The translations under genes and the position numbers were made by a program. The notes under the pieces were generated by a model. The model was not told where the DNA came from. It did no database searches and worked only from the letters and a program-made list of their open reading frames with translations. Of a DNA stretch of 64,000 nt, positions 35,274 to 44,373 are shown one piece after another (position 1 is the first letter of the stretch; every line of letters begins with the position of its first letter). Source of the DNA: Methanoregula sp. PtaU1.Bin051 (GTDB lineage: Archaea > Halobacteriota > Methanomicrobia > Methanomicrobiales > Methanospirillaceae); NCBI GenBank assembly GCA_002067895.1, contig MVRE01000006.1:186001-250000 (forward strand), written 5' to 3'.

Positions 35274-37016
35274 ATGATCGCTATTACCGTTCTTGTAGTG
35301 CTCTGCCTGGTCTCTGCAATCATCACATACAGCCTCGGGGTGTACGTCTTTTCCCGGAACCCGAGATCACCGGTCAACCTCCTGTTCTTTGCAACGATGA
35401 TTGCCGGCGCCTACTGGGCGTTCGGCGAATTCATGATCTGGCAAACGGGTACCGAGGAATGGGTCAGGTTCTGGCTGAAGGCAAGCGCGTTCTGGCCGCT
35501 TGCGGTTGCCTTCAGCTTCCACTTCGTGCTCGCGTTCACGGATCACCCCTTCGCACGGAAGAAGAACCTTCCGTATCTCATCCTCCTCGTATACCTCCCA
35601 TGTGCAGCAATCGCTCTTGCCGAAATCATTAGCGATTCGATATATGTGGTCGTATCCCCCAGCGGGGGCGCGTTTACATACCTGCCGGTCAAGGACAGCC
35701 CGGCGTACCTTGCGATGGCTGCGTTCATCGTTGCGCTGATGCTGGTCTCGATCCATGTCGGCGTCGTCTCATACACGCGTGCAAAAGAGGAGAAACTCCG
35801 TCTCCAGAACGGCCTTGTCACGGCCGGAATCCTCGTGCTGGTCGGATTCGGCTCCCTTTCCGGCTTAATCCTTCCGGCGTGCGGGATATTCCTGCCTAAC
35901 TTCGTCTTTGTCGGGATTATCATCTTCTCCTATATCATCACGTACGCAATCATAAGGCACGACCTCTTCACGCTGAGCCCGCAGAAGGCCGTATCGGACA
36001 TCCTCCGGACGATGCCGGACGGGCTCGTGCTCATCGACAAGGAAGACCGGATCGTCTCCGCTAATGCAGCGGCAGCGGCGATATTCGGGACAGGTGAGAC
36101 GGATCTTTGCGGGAAGGTTGCAGGTGCTGTTATCCCTGAACCGGCTTACACATCCCTACGGTCGTCGGTCCTGGCACAAGGGGCGGTCTCGGACATGGAG
36201 GCCGTGCTGGACATTAATGGTCACGCGGTCGTGAGCATCGCCGCATCGCTCGTAAAGGATCCCGATGGCGGTCCGGCGGGATTTGTCCTGATCGCCCGTG
36301 ACATCACCGCCCGCAAGGCGCAGGAAAAAGCCCTCAGCATCGCCAACGAGAAGATCTCGCTCTTAAGCAAGCTAACCCGTCACGATATCAGCAACCTTGT
36401 AACCGCGCTCGGCAACTACCTCTCCCTACTCCGCGAGGAGACCGTCGATGGTAAGACCCGCAGCCAGTACATCGCCTTGTGCCAGGACCTTGTCGAGAAG
36501 ATAACCCGGCACCTCCGGTTCTCCCGCGAGTACCAGCAGATCGGCGTGCACGAGCCTGCCTGGCAGTCCTTGACAGAAATGGTCGACCTTGCCGTGGGCA
36601 ACCTCGCGCACGAAGGGGTGGAGATAACCTCCCGCGTCGCCCCGGTGGAGATTCATGCCGACCCCCTCTCCTACAAGGTGATCTACAACCTCTTCGAGAA
36701 CGCGCTCCACCACGGGGGCTCTGTCTCGCAGATCCGGATCTCGTCGGCCGGGCAGGTAGACGGATCGCTCCTTGTCGTCGTCGAGGACAATGGCGTTGGT
36801 ATCAGGGATGAGGAGAAGGAGCAGATCTTCCGCCGCGGGTACGGGAAGCACACCGGCCTTGGACTCACGCTCTCCCGCGAGGTCCTGTCGGTTACCGGCA
36901 TCACGATTGCCGAGACCGGGACGCACGGCCGCGGCGCCCGGTTCGAGATCCGGATCCCTCCTGCGGCATGGAGGTACCCTGCCGGCAGGAGCCCTGCCCT
37001 GCAGTCGGGGGACTAG
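35274..37016 (+). CDS. 7TM-type sensor histidine kinase with PAS domain
   Basis: About 580 residues: seven hydrophobic helices (about 1-225) of the histidine-kinase N-terminal 7TM type, a PAS domain (about 240-350), phosphoacceptor His370 (KLTRHDISNL), then an ATPase domain with N-box NLFENALHHGG, D-box VEDNGVGI and GLGLTLSREVL. The ligand and partner are unknown, and no response regulator is adjacent. The frame is open from 35226, but ATG 35274 has GGAGAGG nearby and begins right at the first helix. Confidence 0.9.
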   Translation: MIAITVLVVLCLVSAIITYSLGVYVFSRNPRSPVNLLFFATMIAGAYWAFGEFMIWQTGTEEWVRFWLKASAFWPLAVAFSFHFVLAFTDHPFARKKNLPYLILLVYLPCAAIALAEIISDSIYVVVSPSGGAFTYLPVKDSPAYLAMAAFIVALMLVSIHVGVVSYTRAKEEKLRLQNGLVTAGILVLVGFGSLSGLILPACGIFLPNFVFVGIIIFSYIITYAIIRHDLFTLSPQKAVSDILRTMPDGLVLIDKEDRIVSANAAAAAIFGTGETDLCGKVAGAVIPEPAYTSLRSSVLAQGAVSDMEAVLDINGHAVVSIAASLVKDPDGGPAGFVLIARDITARKAQEKALSIANEKISLLSKLTRHDISNLVTALGNYLSLLREETVDGKTRSQYIALCQDLVEKITRHLRFSREYQQIGVHEPAWQSLTEMVDLAVGNLAHEGVEITSRVAPVEIHADPLSYKVIYNLFENALHHGGSVSQIRISSAGQVDGSLLVVVEDNGVGIRDEEKEQIFRRGYGKHTGLGLTLSREVLSVTGITIAETGTHGRGARFEIRIPPAAWRYPAGRSPALQSGD

Positions 37017-37074
37017 ATGGTTCATAGCCACAGGTTACTTAATTCATCATAATCGACAGTACTATGGTGACTTT

Positions 37075-37257
37075 ATGTCCAAACGGGCAGTTGACCTTGT
37101 CTTTTCAGCGACCTATGCCTTGACCGACCTGCGCATGATCCTCCGGGAGACGGCGCCGTCCCACGATCTGGACCCGGCCCGGCGGGAGCAGGCGCAGCGG
37201 CTGCTGGATAACCTTGAAAAGCAGGTCGCGTCGCTCCGGCAGGAGATGCTGAAATGA
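37075..37257 (+). CDS. Small helical protein overlapping the SepCysS gene
   Basis: 60 residues, nearly all predicted helical (VDLVFSATYALTDLRMILRE ... REQAQRLLDNLEKQVASLRQEML). Its TGA overlaps the ATG of the SepCysS gene (ATGA at 37254), which strongly suggests translational coupling. I do not recognise the family. Known partners of SepCysS include the helical scaffold SepCysE, which bridges it to SepRS, so a role as a short helper is an attractive inference, not a demonstrated homology. A TATA-like stretch lies about 30 bases before the start. Confidence 0.65.
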   Translation: MSKRAVDLVFSATYALTDLRMILRETAPSHDLDPARREQAQRLLDNLEKQVASLRQEMLK

Positions 37258-38432
37258 GGTGTGCCGCGGCGATCGAGGCGCGGCAGGTCAACGAGCTTGC
37301 CATCAACGTTGACCCGATCCAGGCCGGCGGGCGCCTGACCGCCGACGCGATGAAGGCGGTGATCGCGTACGGGGACGGGTACTCGGTCTGCGACAACTGC
37401 CGGAAGCCGAACCGGCTCGATTACATCGCAAAGCCCCCGATCGCCGGGTTCCATAAGGATCTCGCCGCGTGGCTGAACATGGATGCGGTCCGGACAGTGC
37501 CGGGCGCCCGGCGGGCCTTCCAGGCGGTCGCGCAGACCTATGTTACGAAGGGCGACCCCGTCCTTTTGACCTCGCTCTCGCATTACACGGAGTTCCTCGC
37601 GGTCGAGGAGGCCGGTGGAATTGTCCGCGAGATACCGGCAAACCCGGAAAATATTGTCACACCCGATGCCGCGGCAGCGAAGGCCGAGGAGGTGAAGCGT
37701 GATTGCGGCAGGGCGCCGGTCCTTGCGATCATCGACCATGTAGATTACCAGTACGGCAACATGCACGACGTAAAAGCGATTGCAAAGGTGCTGCACCAGT
37801 ACGACATCCCGGTGCTGTATAACGGTGCGTATACCGTGGGCATCCTGCCGGTCGACGGGAAGGCGCTCGGCGTAGATTTCGTGGCAGGCTCGGGGCACAA
37901 GAGCATGGCGGCACCCGCGCCGTCCGGCGTGCTTGCCGCGACTGCCGAGCGGGAGAAGGAGGTGTTCCGGACGACCTCGATCTTCGGCGACGTGACGGGA
38001 CGGAAGTTCGGGATCAAGGAGCCGGCGATGATGGGCTGCACGCTGATGGGCGCAACGCTCATCGGCCTGATGGCATCGTTCCCCCGCGTGAAGGAGCGCG
38101 TGAAACATTTCGACCGTGAACTTGCGAACAACAAGATCGTCCTTGACGCCCTCCTCTCGGTCACGGGCACCCGCGTGCTGTCGGAGATGCCGCGGAAGCA
38201 CACGCTGACACGGGTCGACACGACACAATCGTTCGACAAGGTTGCGCAGGTTCACAAAAAGAAAGGGTTCTTCTTCTCCTCGGCACTCGAGGAAAAAGGA
38301 ATCGTCGGGATCATCCCCGGCGCGAGCCGGGTCTGGAAGTTCAACACGTACGGGACGACGGAAGCGCAGGCGAAGTACCTTGCGCAGGCCTTCGTTGATA
38401 TCGCACGTGAGAACAATCTTCCCGTAACCTGA
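37254..38432 (+). CDS. pscS: O-phospho-L-seryl-tRNA:Cys-tRNA synthase (SepCysS)
   Basis: 392 residues. A PLP-dependent fold I enzyme with SVCDNCRKPNRLDYI near residue 43, LDYQYGN-like DHVDYQYGNMHDV, and the PLP lysine in VAGSGHKSMAAPAPSG; these match SepCysS. It converts phosphoseryl-tRNA(Cys) to cysteinyl-tRNA(Cys) with a sulfur donor, the methanogen route to Cys-tRNA that works with SepRS. The first Cys residues that handle sulfur (Cys3 and the CDNC pair) are present. It overlaps the 60-residue gene upstream by four bases. Confidence 0.95.
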   Translation: MRCAAAIEARQVNELAINVDPIQAGGRLTADAMKAVIAYGDGYSVCDNCRKPNRLDYIAKPPIAGFHKDLAAWLNMDAVRTVPGARRAFQAVAQTYVTKGDPVLLTSLSHYTEFLAVEEAGGIVREIPANPENIVTPDAAAAKAEEVKRDCGRAPVLAIIDHVDYQYGNMHDVKAIAKVLHQYDIPVLYNGAYTVGILPVDGKALGVDFVAGSGHKSMAAPAPSGVLAATAEREKEVFRTTSIFGDVTGRKFGIKEPAMMGCTLMGATLIGLMASFPRVKERVKHFDRELANNKIVLDALLSVTGTRVLSEMPRKHTLTRVDTTQSFDKVAQVHKKKGFFFSSALEEKGIVGIIPGASRVWKFNTYGTTEAQAKYLAQAFVDIARENNLPVT

Positions 38433-38454
38433 TCTTTTTTGATCCCCAAAGTTT

Positions 38455-38691
38455 TTGACCCTCATTTCAAACCGAAAGAGCATCGATGCTTACGGCACAG
38501 AATCATTGTCAGCGGGATCTGGCATATTCGAGAAGTACGAGCAGGAGAAGAGGGTGGATGATCGGACTTTTGAGAAGGAGATCGAGCTGCTGCAGGTGAA
38601 GCTTGGAGCGCTGCAGCGCTCGCTGCGGGATCATAACGTCCTGATCATGATAAAGTCAGCAGAACATTTAGTAGTATACAGAGGCTCTTGA
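38455..38691 (+). pseudogene. Remnant of a PPK2-type polyphosphate phosphotransferase (N-terminal part)
   Basis: Residues around 39-64 of this frame (RTFEKEIELLQVKLGALQ then RSLRDHNVLIMI) resemble the start of the PPK2 domain, where intact enzymes continue into an FEGRDAAGKGG-like Walker loop. Here the match ends at about 38650 and the frame stops 40 bases later. The part before residue 35 is not conserved-looking. I read it as a left-over 5' piece joined to a foreign sequence by deletion. It is probably not functional. Confidence 0.4.
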
Positions 38692-39011
38692 AGGACGACG
38701 GGAAATTTTTTATCATAGAAAGCCATCCATTTTTTGGTCGGGTTCTTCGCGAAGTTCCATCTGAAACCGGAGAATTTTTTTGCGTACGGTCGCCTCATTA
38801 TAAAATTGAGTATAAATTAAAAACAGATGTTCATCACTGGTTTACTCTTGATGAGATGACGAAGGCTACCAGTGAAAACGGACTGGCAGTGCTGCGGATT
38901 TATGAACCGGATCCAAGTCCTGAATTCAAAGAGAAAAATCCAAAAGGCTATTCATTCCGCTTGAAATACCCCGGTTTGATCGTGTATGAAATTTGTAAGG
39001 TAACCAGATAA
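38653..39011 (+). pseudogene. C-terminal remnant of a SAM-dependent methyltransferase
   Basis: In the plus frame that reads IQRLLKDDGKFFIIESHPFF from about 38675 the sequence matches the conserved strand that follows the RVLKPGG motif in class I methyltransferases; it continues for about 110 residues to a stop at 39011. The N-terminal two thirds, including the SAM-binding GxGxG loop, are missing, and the sequence runs straight into the PPK2-like remnant upstream. No ATG lies at a suitable place (a TTG at 38688 is the first usable codon). Most likely a deletion fusion of two gene fragments. Confidence 0.5.
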
Positions 39012-39138
39012 TTTTCCGTCATTAAATCATTCTCCTTCTGTTCAATCGTTTCACTGGCCCCGTGTGGGCTCGGCAACAGTATATGGAGATTCATCATTTG
39101 CATTCCCGCGGAAGCGGGGACTTTCGATGTATCGGATC

Positions 39139-39828
39139 TCACGTGCAGTGCTGTGCAGCTGCCTGTGCGGCTGCCACGCAACTTATGGTCTGGCCGGCGC
39201 CGCTGCACCGGAAATACGCGCCATCCGAGGTATGGTAGAATGCAGCCGTCGTATCGCCGTGGAGGCCGCTGTAGTAACATGTGCAGGACTGTATCTGGCA
39301 GCTGCCTGCGGTTATCCATCCCGAGCACTGCAGGTTGCTCTGCGCCGGGCAGCCGGTGCGGCTGTCCACCTGACCATCAGATATGATCACAGTACCGGGC
39401 GATGAGTAACCCGGGTAATTCGTATAGCATTTCCCGTCAGCGTAGTACGGGTATCCCTCCCTGCAGCAGTGGCCGGCGCTCGTATCGTAGACATAATACC
39501 CGAGGGCGCACTGGTGGCATTTTCCGTCATAGTAATGCGTATAACCCTCGGGACAGCAATGGCCTTTGCTTGTCGTGAACATATTATAGCCCTCGGAGCA
39601 CACATGGCACGTGCCGTCGTAATAGAACGGGTACCCTTCCTTGCAGCAATGCCCTCCGCTCGTCGTATATTTTGCATAACCGGGGCTGCAGGAACTAAAA
39701 GCGGCCCCGCCAGTATTTCCAGAACTTCCGGAATAGCTCCCGTCCATCCCATCAAGACAACCGCTGAAGACTGCAACGACTATGAGTATTCCCGCCACCA
39801 TCCAGAGAGCCCCGCGTACAATTTTCAT
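39139..39828 (-). CDS. Cysteine-rich repeat lipoprotein
   Basis: 229 residues. A signal peptide ends at a lipobox (VFSGC, Cys23), so it should be exported and lipid-anchored. Residues about 35-125 contain three tandem repeats of roughly 30 residues with the pattern C-x2-GY-x4-T-x2-GHCC-x-EGY-x-YYDG-x-C, and the C-terminal 80 residues are a separate Cys-rich domain ending HCT. The even cysteine count and export suggest a disulfide-stabilised surface protein. The family is not recognised. The frame extends to 39864, but ATG 39828 starts the signal peptide. It is divergent from the kinase at 40096. Confidence 0.8.
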   Translation of the reverse strand: MKIVRGALWMVAGILIVVAVFSGCLDGMDGSYSGSSGNTGGAAFSSCSPGYAKYTTSGGHCCKEGYPFYYDGTCHVCSEGYNMFTTSKGHCCPEGYTHYYDGKCHQCALGYYVYDTSAGHCCREGYPYYADGKCYTNYPGYSSPGTVIISDGQVDSRTGCPAQSNLQCSGWITAGSCQIQSCTCYYSGLHGDTTAAFYHTSDGAYFRCSGAGQTISCVAAAQAAAQHCT

Positions 39829-40095
39829 CGTTCCTGCCCGCCTCGTACCCCCGGCTGCAAGCACCGGTCATTCATGCAGTCGTACCTTGTTGAGAATGAG
39901 TATCCAGGACTACATTAACATATAGGTTACCGGCGGATGACAGCCTGCACGGCTGATGAGAAAACGAGAAGGGCCGGCAATAGCGGGTACTTTCCCAGCT
40001 GCACAACCCGTACCGATATAAACAAGAGAGAAAAAGCGGCTTTATCTTGCATATAATCAAGTATTAATACATTTCCATCGTATGATGCATCATTT

Positions 40096-43000
40096 ATGCT
40101 ATCGGTCCTGTATGTCGATGATGAACCCGCCCTCCTCGAAGTTGGAAAAATGTTTCTCGAGTCCTCGGGGATGCTCAGGGTTGAGACAGTTCCTTCGGCA
40201 GAGAAGGCAATCGACATACTCAGGACAAAACCCGTTGACGGCATTGTCGCCGATTACCAGATGCCGGGCATGGACGGGATTGCCTTTTTGAAATACGTCC
40301 GGACGAATTACGGTTCCCTGCCCTATATCCTTTTTACCGGTAGGGGCAGGGAAGAGGTTGTGATCGAGGCCCTCAACAACGGTGCCGATTTCTACCTCCA
40401 GAAAGGAGGGGACCCGATCCCCCAGTTCGTGGAGCTGGAGCACAAGATCCGGCTCGCCATCGAACGGAGACGGACCGCAGACGAGCTACGGCAGTCACGC
40501 CAGCGCATGAACGACATCATCAACCACCTGCCGGATGCGACGCTGGCAATAGACATGAACGGGACGGTAATCGCGTGGAACCGCGCGATGGAAGAGATGA
40601 CCGGCGTAAAAAAAGAAGAGATCGTAGGGACCGGTAACTATTCCTACGCAATCCCGTTTTACGGTGAACGCAGGCCGATTCTCCTCGACCTCGTCCTCAG
40701 GGACGATCCCGCAACAGAGAAAAAATACCCGTGGATTAACAGGATTGGAAAAACGCTGGTCTCGGAGATCTATATCCCGATCCTGTTTAAGGGAAGGGGT
40801 GCGCATCTCTGGTTCACCGCTTCCCCTCTCTACGATATCGAAGGCAACATCACCGGTGCCATCGAGTCCGTCCGGGACATCACCGACAGGAAAAGGGCTG
40901 AAGACGAACTGAGGGCGGCGTACGGGCAGATCGCGGCTTCGGAGGAGGAGCTGCGCGAGCAGTACGATGAACTGAAGAGACGGGAGGACTCGCTGCGGGA
41001 GAGCGAGGAGAAATACCGTACCCTGTTCAACGAGGCAGCGGATATCATCGTCATCCTGGACACGCAGGGATCGTTTCTTAACGCAAACAGGAGGTTTGAG
41101 GAGGAGAGCGGTCACCGCATTGATGAGATGCTCGGCAAAAATGTGCTGACAGCAGGGATCGTTACCATGCCGTCTGCCGCAAAGGTCTCGCTGGCCATGG
41201 GCCAGCTGCTCCTCGGGAAGAAACCTCCCCTCTTTGAAATAGACGGCATAACAAAGGACGGGACAATTATCCCTTACGAGATCAGGGCGTCCCCGATTAT
41301 GAAAAACGGGAGCGTAGTCAGGCTCCAGGCAATCCTCCGGAACCTCACCGATCGCAAAAAAGCCGAAGACGCTGTCAGGGAGAACCAGAGAAGGCTTGAA
41401 GAGATCGTGCACGGTTCGCCCATTCCGCAGTTTGTTATCGATAAGGATCACCGGGTCATCAGCTGGAACCGGGCGCTCGAGGAGTACAGCGGGATAAAGG
41501 CGGAAGAGGTTGTCGGGACGGCGGATGCGTGGAAAGCGTTCTATGAACAAAAACGGCCGGTGCTTGCAGACCTGCTGGTCGACCAGGCCATCGAAAAAAT
41601 TCCTGAATGGTATGCCGGTAAGTATGACCGGTCAAAATATGTCGACGGTGCATACGAGGCGACCGATTTCTTCCCCCGGATGGGAAAGAGCGGTGTCTGG
41701 TTGTATTTCACGGCCTCCGCGATCAGGGATTCCAAAGGCACGATAACCGGGGCGGTTGAAACACTCGAGGATATCACGGAGCGGATCCGGAAGGAGGAGG
41801 CGCTCCGGCAGAGCGAGGAGAAATACCGGTCCCTTGTCGACAACCTCAATGTGGGTGTCTACCGGATCACCGCGGAACTGCCGGGCAGGCTGCTCTGGGC
41901 GAACCCGGCATTTGTCCGGATGTTCGGATATAAGACGTTGAAGGAACTGGAAGCGCAGCCGGTCACCGACATGTATGTCGAGCCGGAAAAACGGAATGCG
42001 CTCTTAAACTCGATCCGGACGCAGGGTTTTGTCAGGGATTATGTCGTGCAGCTGAAGGGAAGTGACGGGAAGCCTTTCTGGGCTTCCATAACTGCGCAGA
42101 CAAAAAAGGATGCGAAGGGGGCGATCAAGTGGATTGACGGGATCTGCGAGGACATTACCGATAAGAAGCGATCAGAAGAAGCCCTCCTTGCAAGTGAGGA
42201 GAAGTACCGTCTCCTTACGGAAAAGACCAATGACATCATCTACTCACTGGACGCGAACGGCAGGGTTACGCACATCAGCCCCCAGATCAGCCGGTACGGG
42301 TACCTGCCCGACGAGATCATCGGAAAAGACCTCTGTTCGTTTGTCGTTGAGGAAGACTTAAAAACAGTGCTTACGGACTTTGAAAAGACCGTCTCTACCG
42401 GAGAACCTACGACCACGGTCTTCCGTGCACGGGACAAATCCGGTAGGATTCGCTGGCTGGAGGACAACGGGGCGGCGCTTTTTGACAGAAACGGATCAGT
42501 GATCGGGATCTCCGGCATCCTGCGGGACATTACCGACAAAAAGATCGCGGAAGAGCACCTCAGCATGCAGTTATATTTCCTGCAGCAGCTCATCGAAACG
42601 ATCCCGAGCCCGGTGTTTTTCAGGGATATGGAAGGCGTATACACCGGCTGCAACCGCGCCTTTGAGGAATATGTCGGGCTGCCGCGGGACGAGATCATTG
42701 GAAAGACGGTGTACCAGACTGCCCCAAAGGAACTTGCAGACATCTATTCCGAGATGGACCGGGAACTTCTCGCCCGCCCCGGCACCCAGACGTACGAAGC
42801 GCAGGTGCAGTATGCCGACGGTTCAAACCATGAAGTGATCTTCAACAAAGCGACATTTTCCGATCCTCAGGGAAATGTCCAAGGGCTCGTCGGGATTTTT
42901 ATCGACGTTACAGAACTCAAGCAGGCAGAGAGGGCGCTTAAAAGCTCCAAGGTCTCGTACCGTACAATCTTCGAGAACACCGGCACGGCAACGGTCCTTA

Positions 43001-43950
43001 TCGAGGAAGATACTGTAATCTCCCTTGCCAACGCAGAATTTGTACGGCTGTCCGGCTACTCGCGGGAAGAGATCGAGGGAAAGAAAAGCTGGACGGAATT
43101 TGTCGTAAAGGAAGACCTTGACCGGATGCTTGCCCAGCACCGCATCAGGAGAGAGCGGCATGAAGCAGCTGAGCGCCAGTACGAGTTCCGGTTTGTCACG
43201 AGAGCCGGTGAGATCCGGAATATCTTTTTAACCATCGACGTAATCCCGGGAACAAAACGCTCGGTTGCCTCGCTGATGGATATCACGGACAGGATCTCGG
43301 CACAGGAGGCGCTCAAAAAGATTAATGCCAGACTCACCCTTTTAAACAGCATCACCCGGCACGATATCAGGAACCAGCTCAGCGCACTATGCGGTTTTCT
43401 CGAACTGGCCAAAATGGATGCCGGTAACCCGGTAGCAATCCAGCACATCGAGAGAGGGGAGAGAGCGGCGGGTATCATTGAGGAACAGGTCGAGTTTACG
43501 GCGAATTACGAGACTATCGGCATCAACAAACCGGAATGGCAGGACCTTGACGGGGTGCTTCCCCGCTCCTTTGTTCCCGGATGGATCACGTTTTCAGGAG
43601 ACGTTTCCGGTGTTATGGTGTTTGCCGACCCGATGCTGGAAAAGGTCTTTTATAACCTGATCGACAACTCCGTCCGCCACGGGAGGAAGGTGACGGCGAT
43701 TAATGTTTCGTGCAGCGAAACCCCAACCGGGCTTATTATCGTGTATACGGATGACGGCATCGGCATTCCGGGTCCGGTCAAGGAGAAGATTTTTGACCCG
43801 ATACGGGGAAAAAATACAAGTCACGGTATGTTCCTCTCGCGTGAGATCCTCGCGATTACCGGGATCACGATCGCGGAGACCGGCGTTTCCGGCAAAGGCG
43901 CCCGGTTCGAAATACTGGTGCCAAAAGGAGCATACCGGTTCAAGCGGTAA
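40096..43950 (+). CDS. Receiver/multi-PAS hybrid histidine kinase
   Basis: 1284 residues and no membrane helix. An N-terminal receiver domain (1-120) has acidic residues D8/D9, phosphoacceptor Asp53 (VADYQMP) and the Lys of FYLQKGG. Then come about six or seven PAS/PAC units between residues 135 and 1075, each ending in a DITDRK-like sequence. The kinase core has His1089 (SITRHDIRNQL), N-box NLIDNSVRHGRK, D-box TDDGIGIPG and GMFLSREIL. The coiled coil EEELREQYDELKRRED lies between the first and second PAS. It is a cytoplasmic sensor, probably of redox or small-molecule signals. TATA-like sequence CATATAATC sits near 40050. Confidence 0.92.
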   Translation: MLSVLYVDDEPALLEVGKMFLESSGMLRVETVPSAEKAIDILRTKPVDGIVADYQMPGMDGIAFLKYVRTNYGSLPYILFTGRGREEVVIEALNNGADFYLQKGGDPIPQFVELEHKIRLAIERRRTADELRQSRQRMNDIINHLPDATLAIDMNGTVIAWNRAMEEMTGVKKEEIVGTGNYSYAIPFYGERRPILLDLVLRDDPATEKKYPWINRIGKTLVSEIYIPILFKGRGAHLWFTASPLYDIEGNITGAIESVRDITDRKRAEDELRAAYGQIAASEEELREQYDELKRREDSLRESEEKYRTLFNEAADIIVILDTQGSFLNANRRFEEESGHRIDEMLGKNVLTAGIVTMPSAAKVSLAMGQLLLGKKPPLFEIDGITKDGTIIPYEIRASPIMKNGSVVRLQAILRNLTDRKKAEDAVRENQRRLEEIVHGSPIPQFVIDKDHRVISWNRALEEYSGIKAEEVVGTADAWKAFYEQKRPVLADLLVDQAIEKIPEWYAGKYDRSKYVDGAYEATDFFPRMGKSGVWLYFTASAIRDSKGTITGAVETLEDITERIRKEEALRQSEEKYRSLVDNLNVGVYRITAELPGRLLWANPAFVRMFGYKTLKELEAQPVTDMYVEPEKRNALLNSIRTQGFVRDYVVQLKGSDGKPFWASITAQTKKDAKGAIKWIDGICEDITDKKRSEEALLASEEKYRLLTEKTNDIIYSLDANGRVTHISPQISRYGYLPDEIIGKDLCSFVVEEDLKTVLTDFEKTVSTGEPTTTVFRARDKSGRIRWLEDNGAALFDRNGSVIGISGILRDITDKKIAEEHLSMQLYFLQQLIETIPSPVFFRDMEGVYTGCNRAFEEYVGLPRDEIIGKTVYQTAPKELADIYSEMDRELLARPGTQTYEAQVQYADGSNHEVIFNKATFSDPQGNVQGLVGIFIDVTELKQAERALKSSKVSYRTIFENTGTATVLIEEDTVISLANAEFVRLSGYSREEIEGKKSWTEFVVKEDLDRMLAQHRIRRERHEAAERQYEFRFVTRAGEIRNIFLTIDVIPGTKRSVASLMDITDRISAQEALKKINARLTLLNSITRHDIRNQLSALCGFLELAKMDAGNPVAIQHIERGERAAGIIEEQVEFTANYETIGINKPEWQDLDGVLPRSFVPGWITFSGDVSGVMVFADPMLEKVFYNLIDNSVRHGRKVTAINVSCSETPTGLIIVYTDDGIGIPGPVKEKIFDPIRGKNTSHGMFLSREILAITGITIAETGVSGKGARFEILVPKGAYRFKR

Positions 43951-44017
43951 CTGCTGCGAATCCGGCCGGTGCATGGGATATTGAGGGAACTCTATATGCA
44001 TCACTTCAAATCGCTTC

Positions 44018-44028
44018 ATTTATATATG
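44018..44028 (+). promoter_or_regulatory. TATA box in the 423-base gap before the PKD/PEGA gene
   Basis: TTTATATATG is the best archaeal TATA-like sequence between the kinase stop (43950) and the surface-protein start (44374). If it is used, the transcript would have a leader of about 320 bases. That leader contains two very short frames, 44208-44297 (preceded by AGGAGG) and 44294-44377, chained to each other and to the surface-protein ATG by ATGA overlaps. I see no other gene in the gap. Confidence 0.4.
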
Positions 44029-44373
44029 CCTATGAATAATATGGGGTACAGGTTGTCCCTGTGACGGGAATGTCATTGCCCGGCGATCCATGCCAGTAAC
44101 GTGAAAGACGGCCGGAAGAACAGGTGCCGTCGGTCCTGTCATGTACGCAGGGTGCCGTGGAACGGTCCGGGAAAACGTGAACCGGAAGCGGAACAGGAGG
44201 ACAACTGATGCTCCGGAGGAAACCCGGACCGGTTGCGGATACGGGAGTGCCCGCAAATGCCGGGCTCTGCGGGGAATGTGTGTGGTCGATTGCATGATTG
44301 CGGTTATGATATGCCCGAGTCTTCAGATGGAAGGAATCGCTGTTGAAATCCGGTATTCCGGGGGGGTGTCTGT

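Noticed and set aside
37113-38483. Minus-strand 456-residue frame
   Set aside because: Antisense shadow of SepCysS; Arg/Asp/His-rich translation typical of such shadows.
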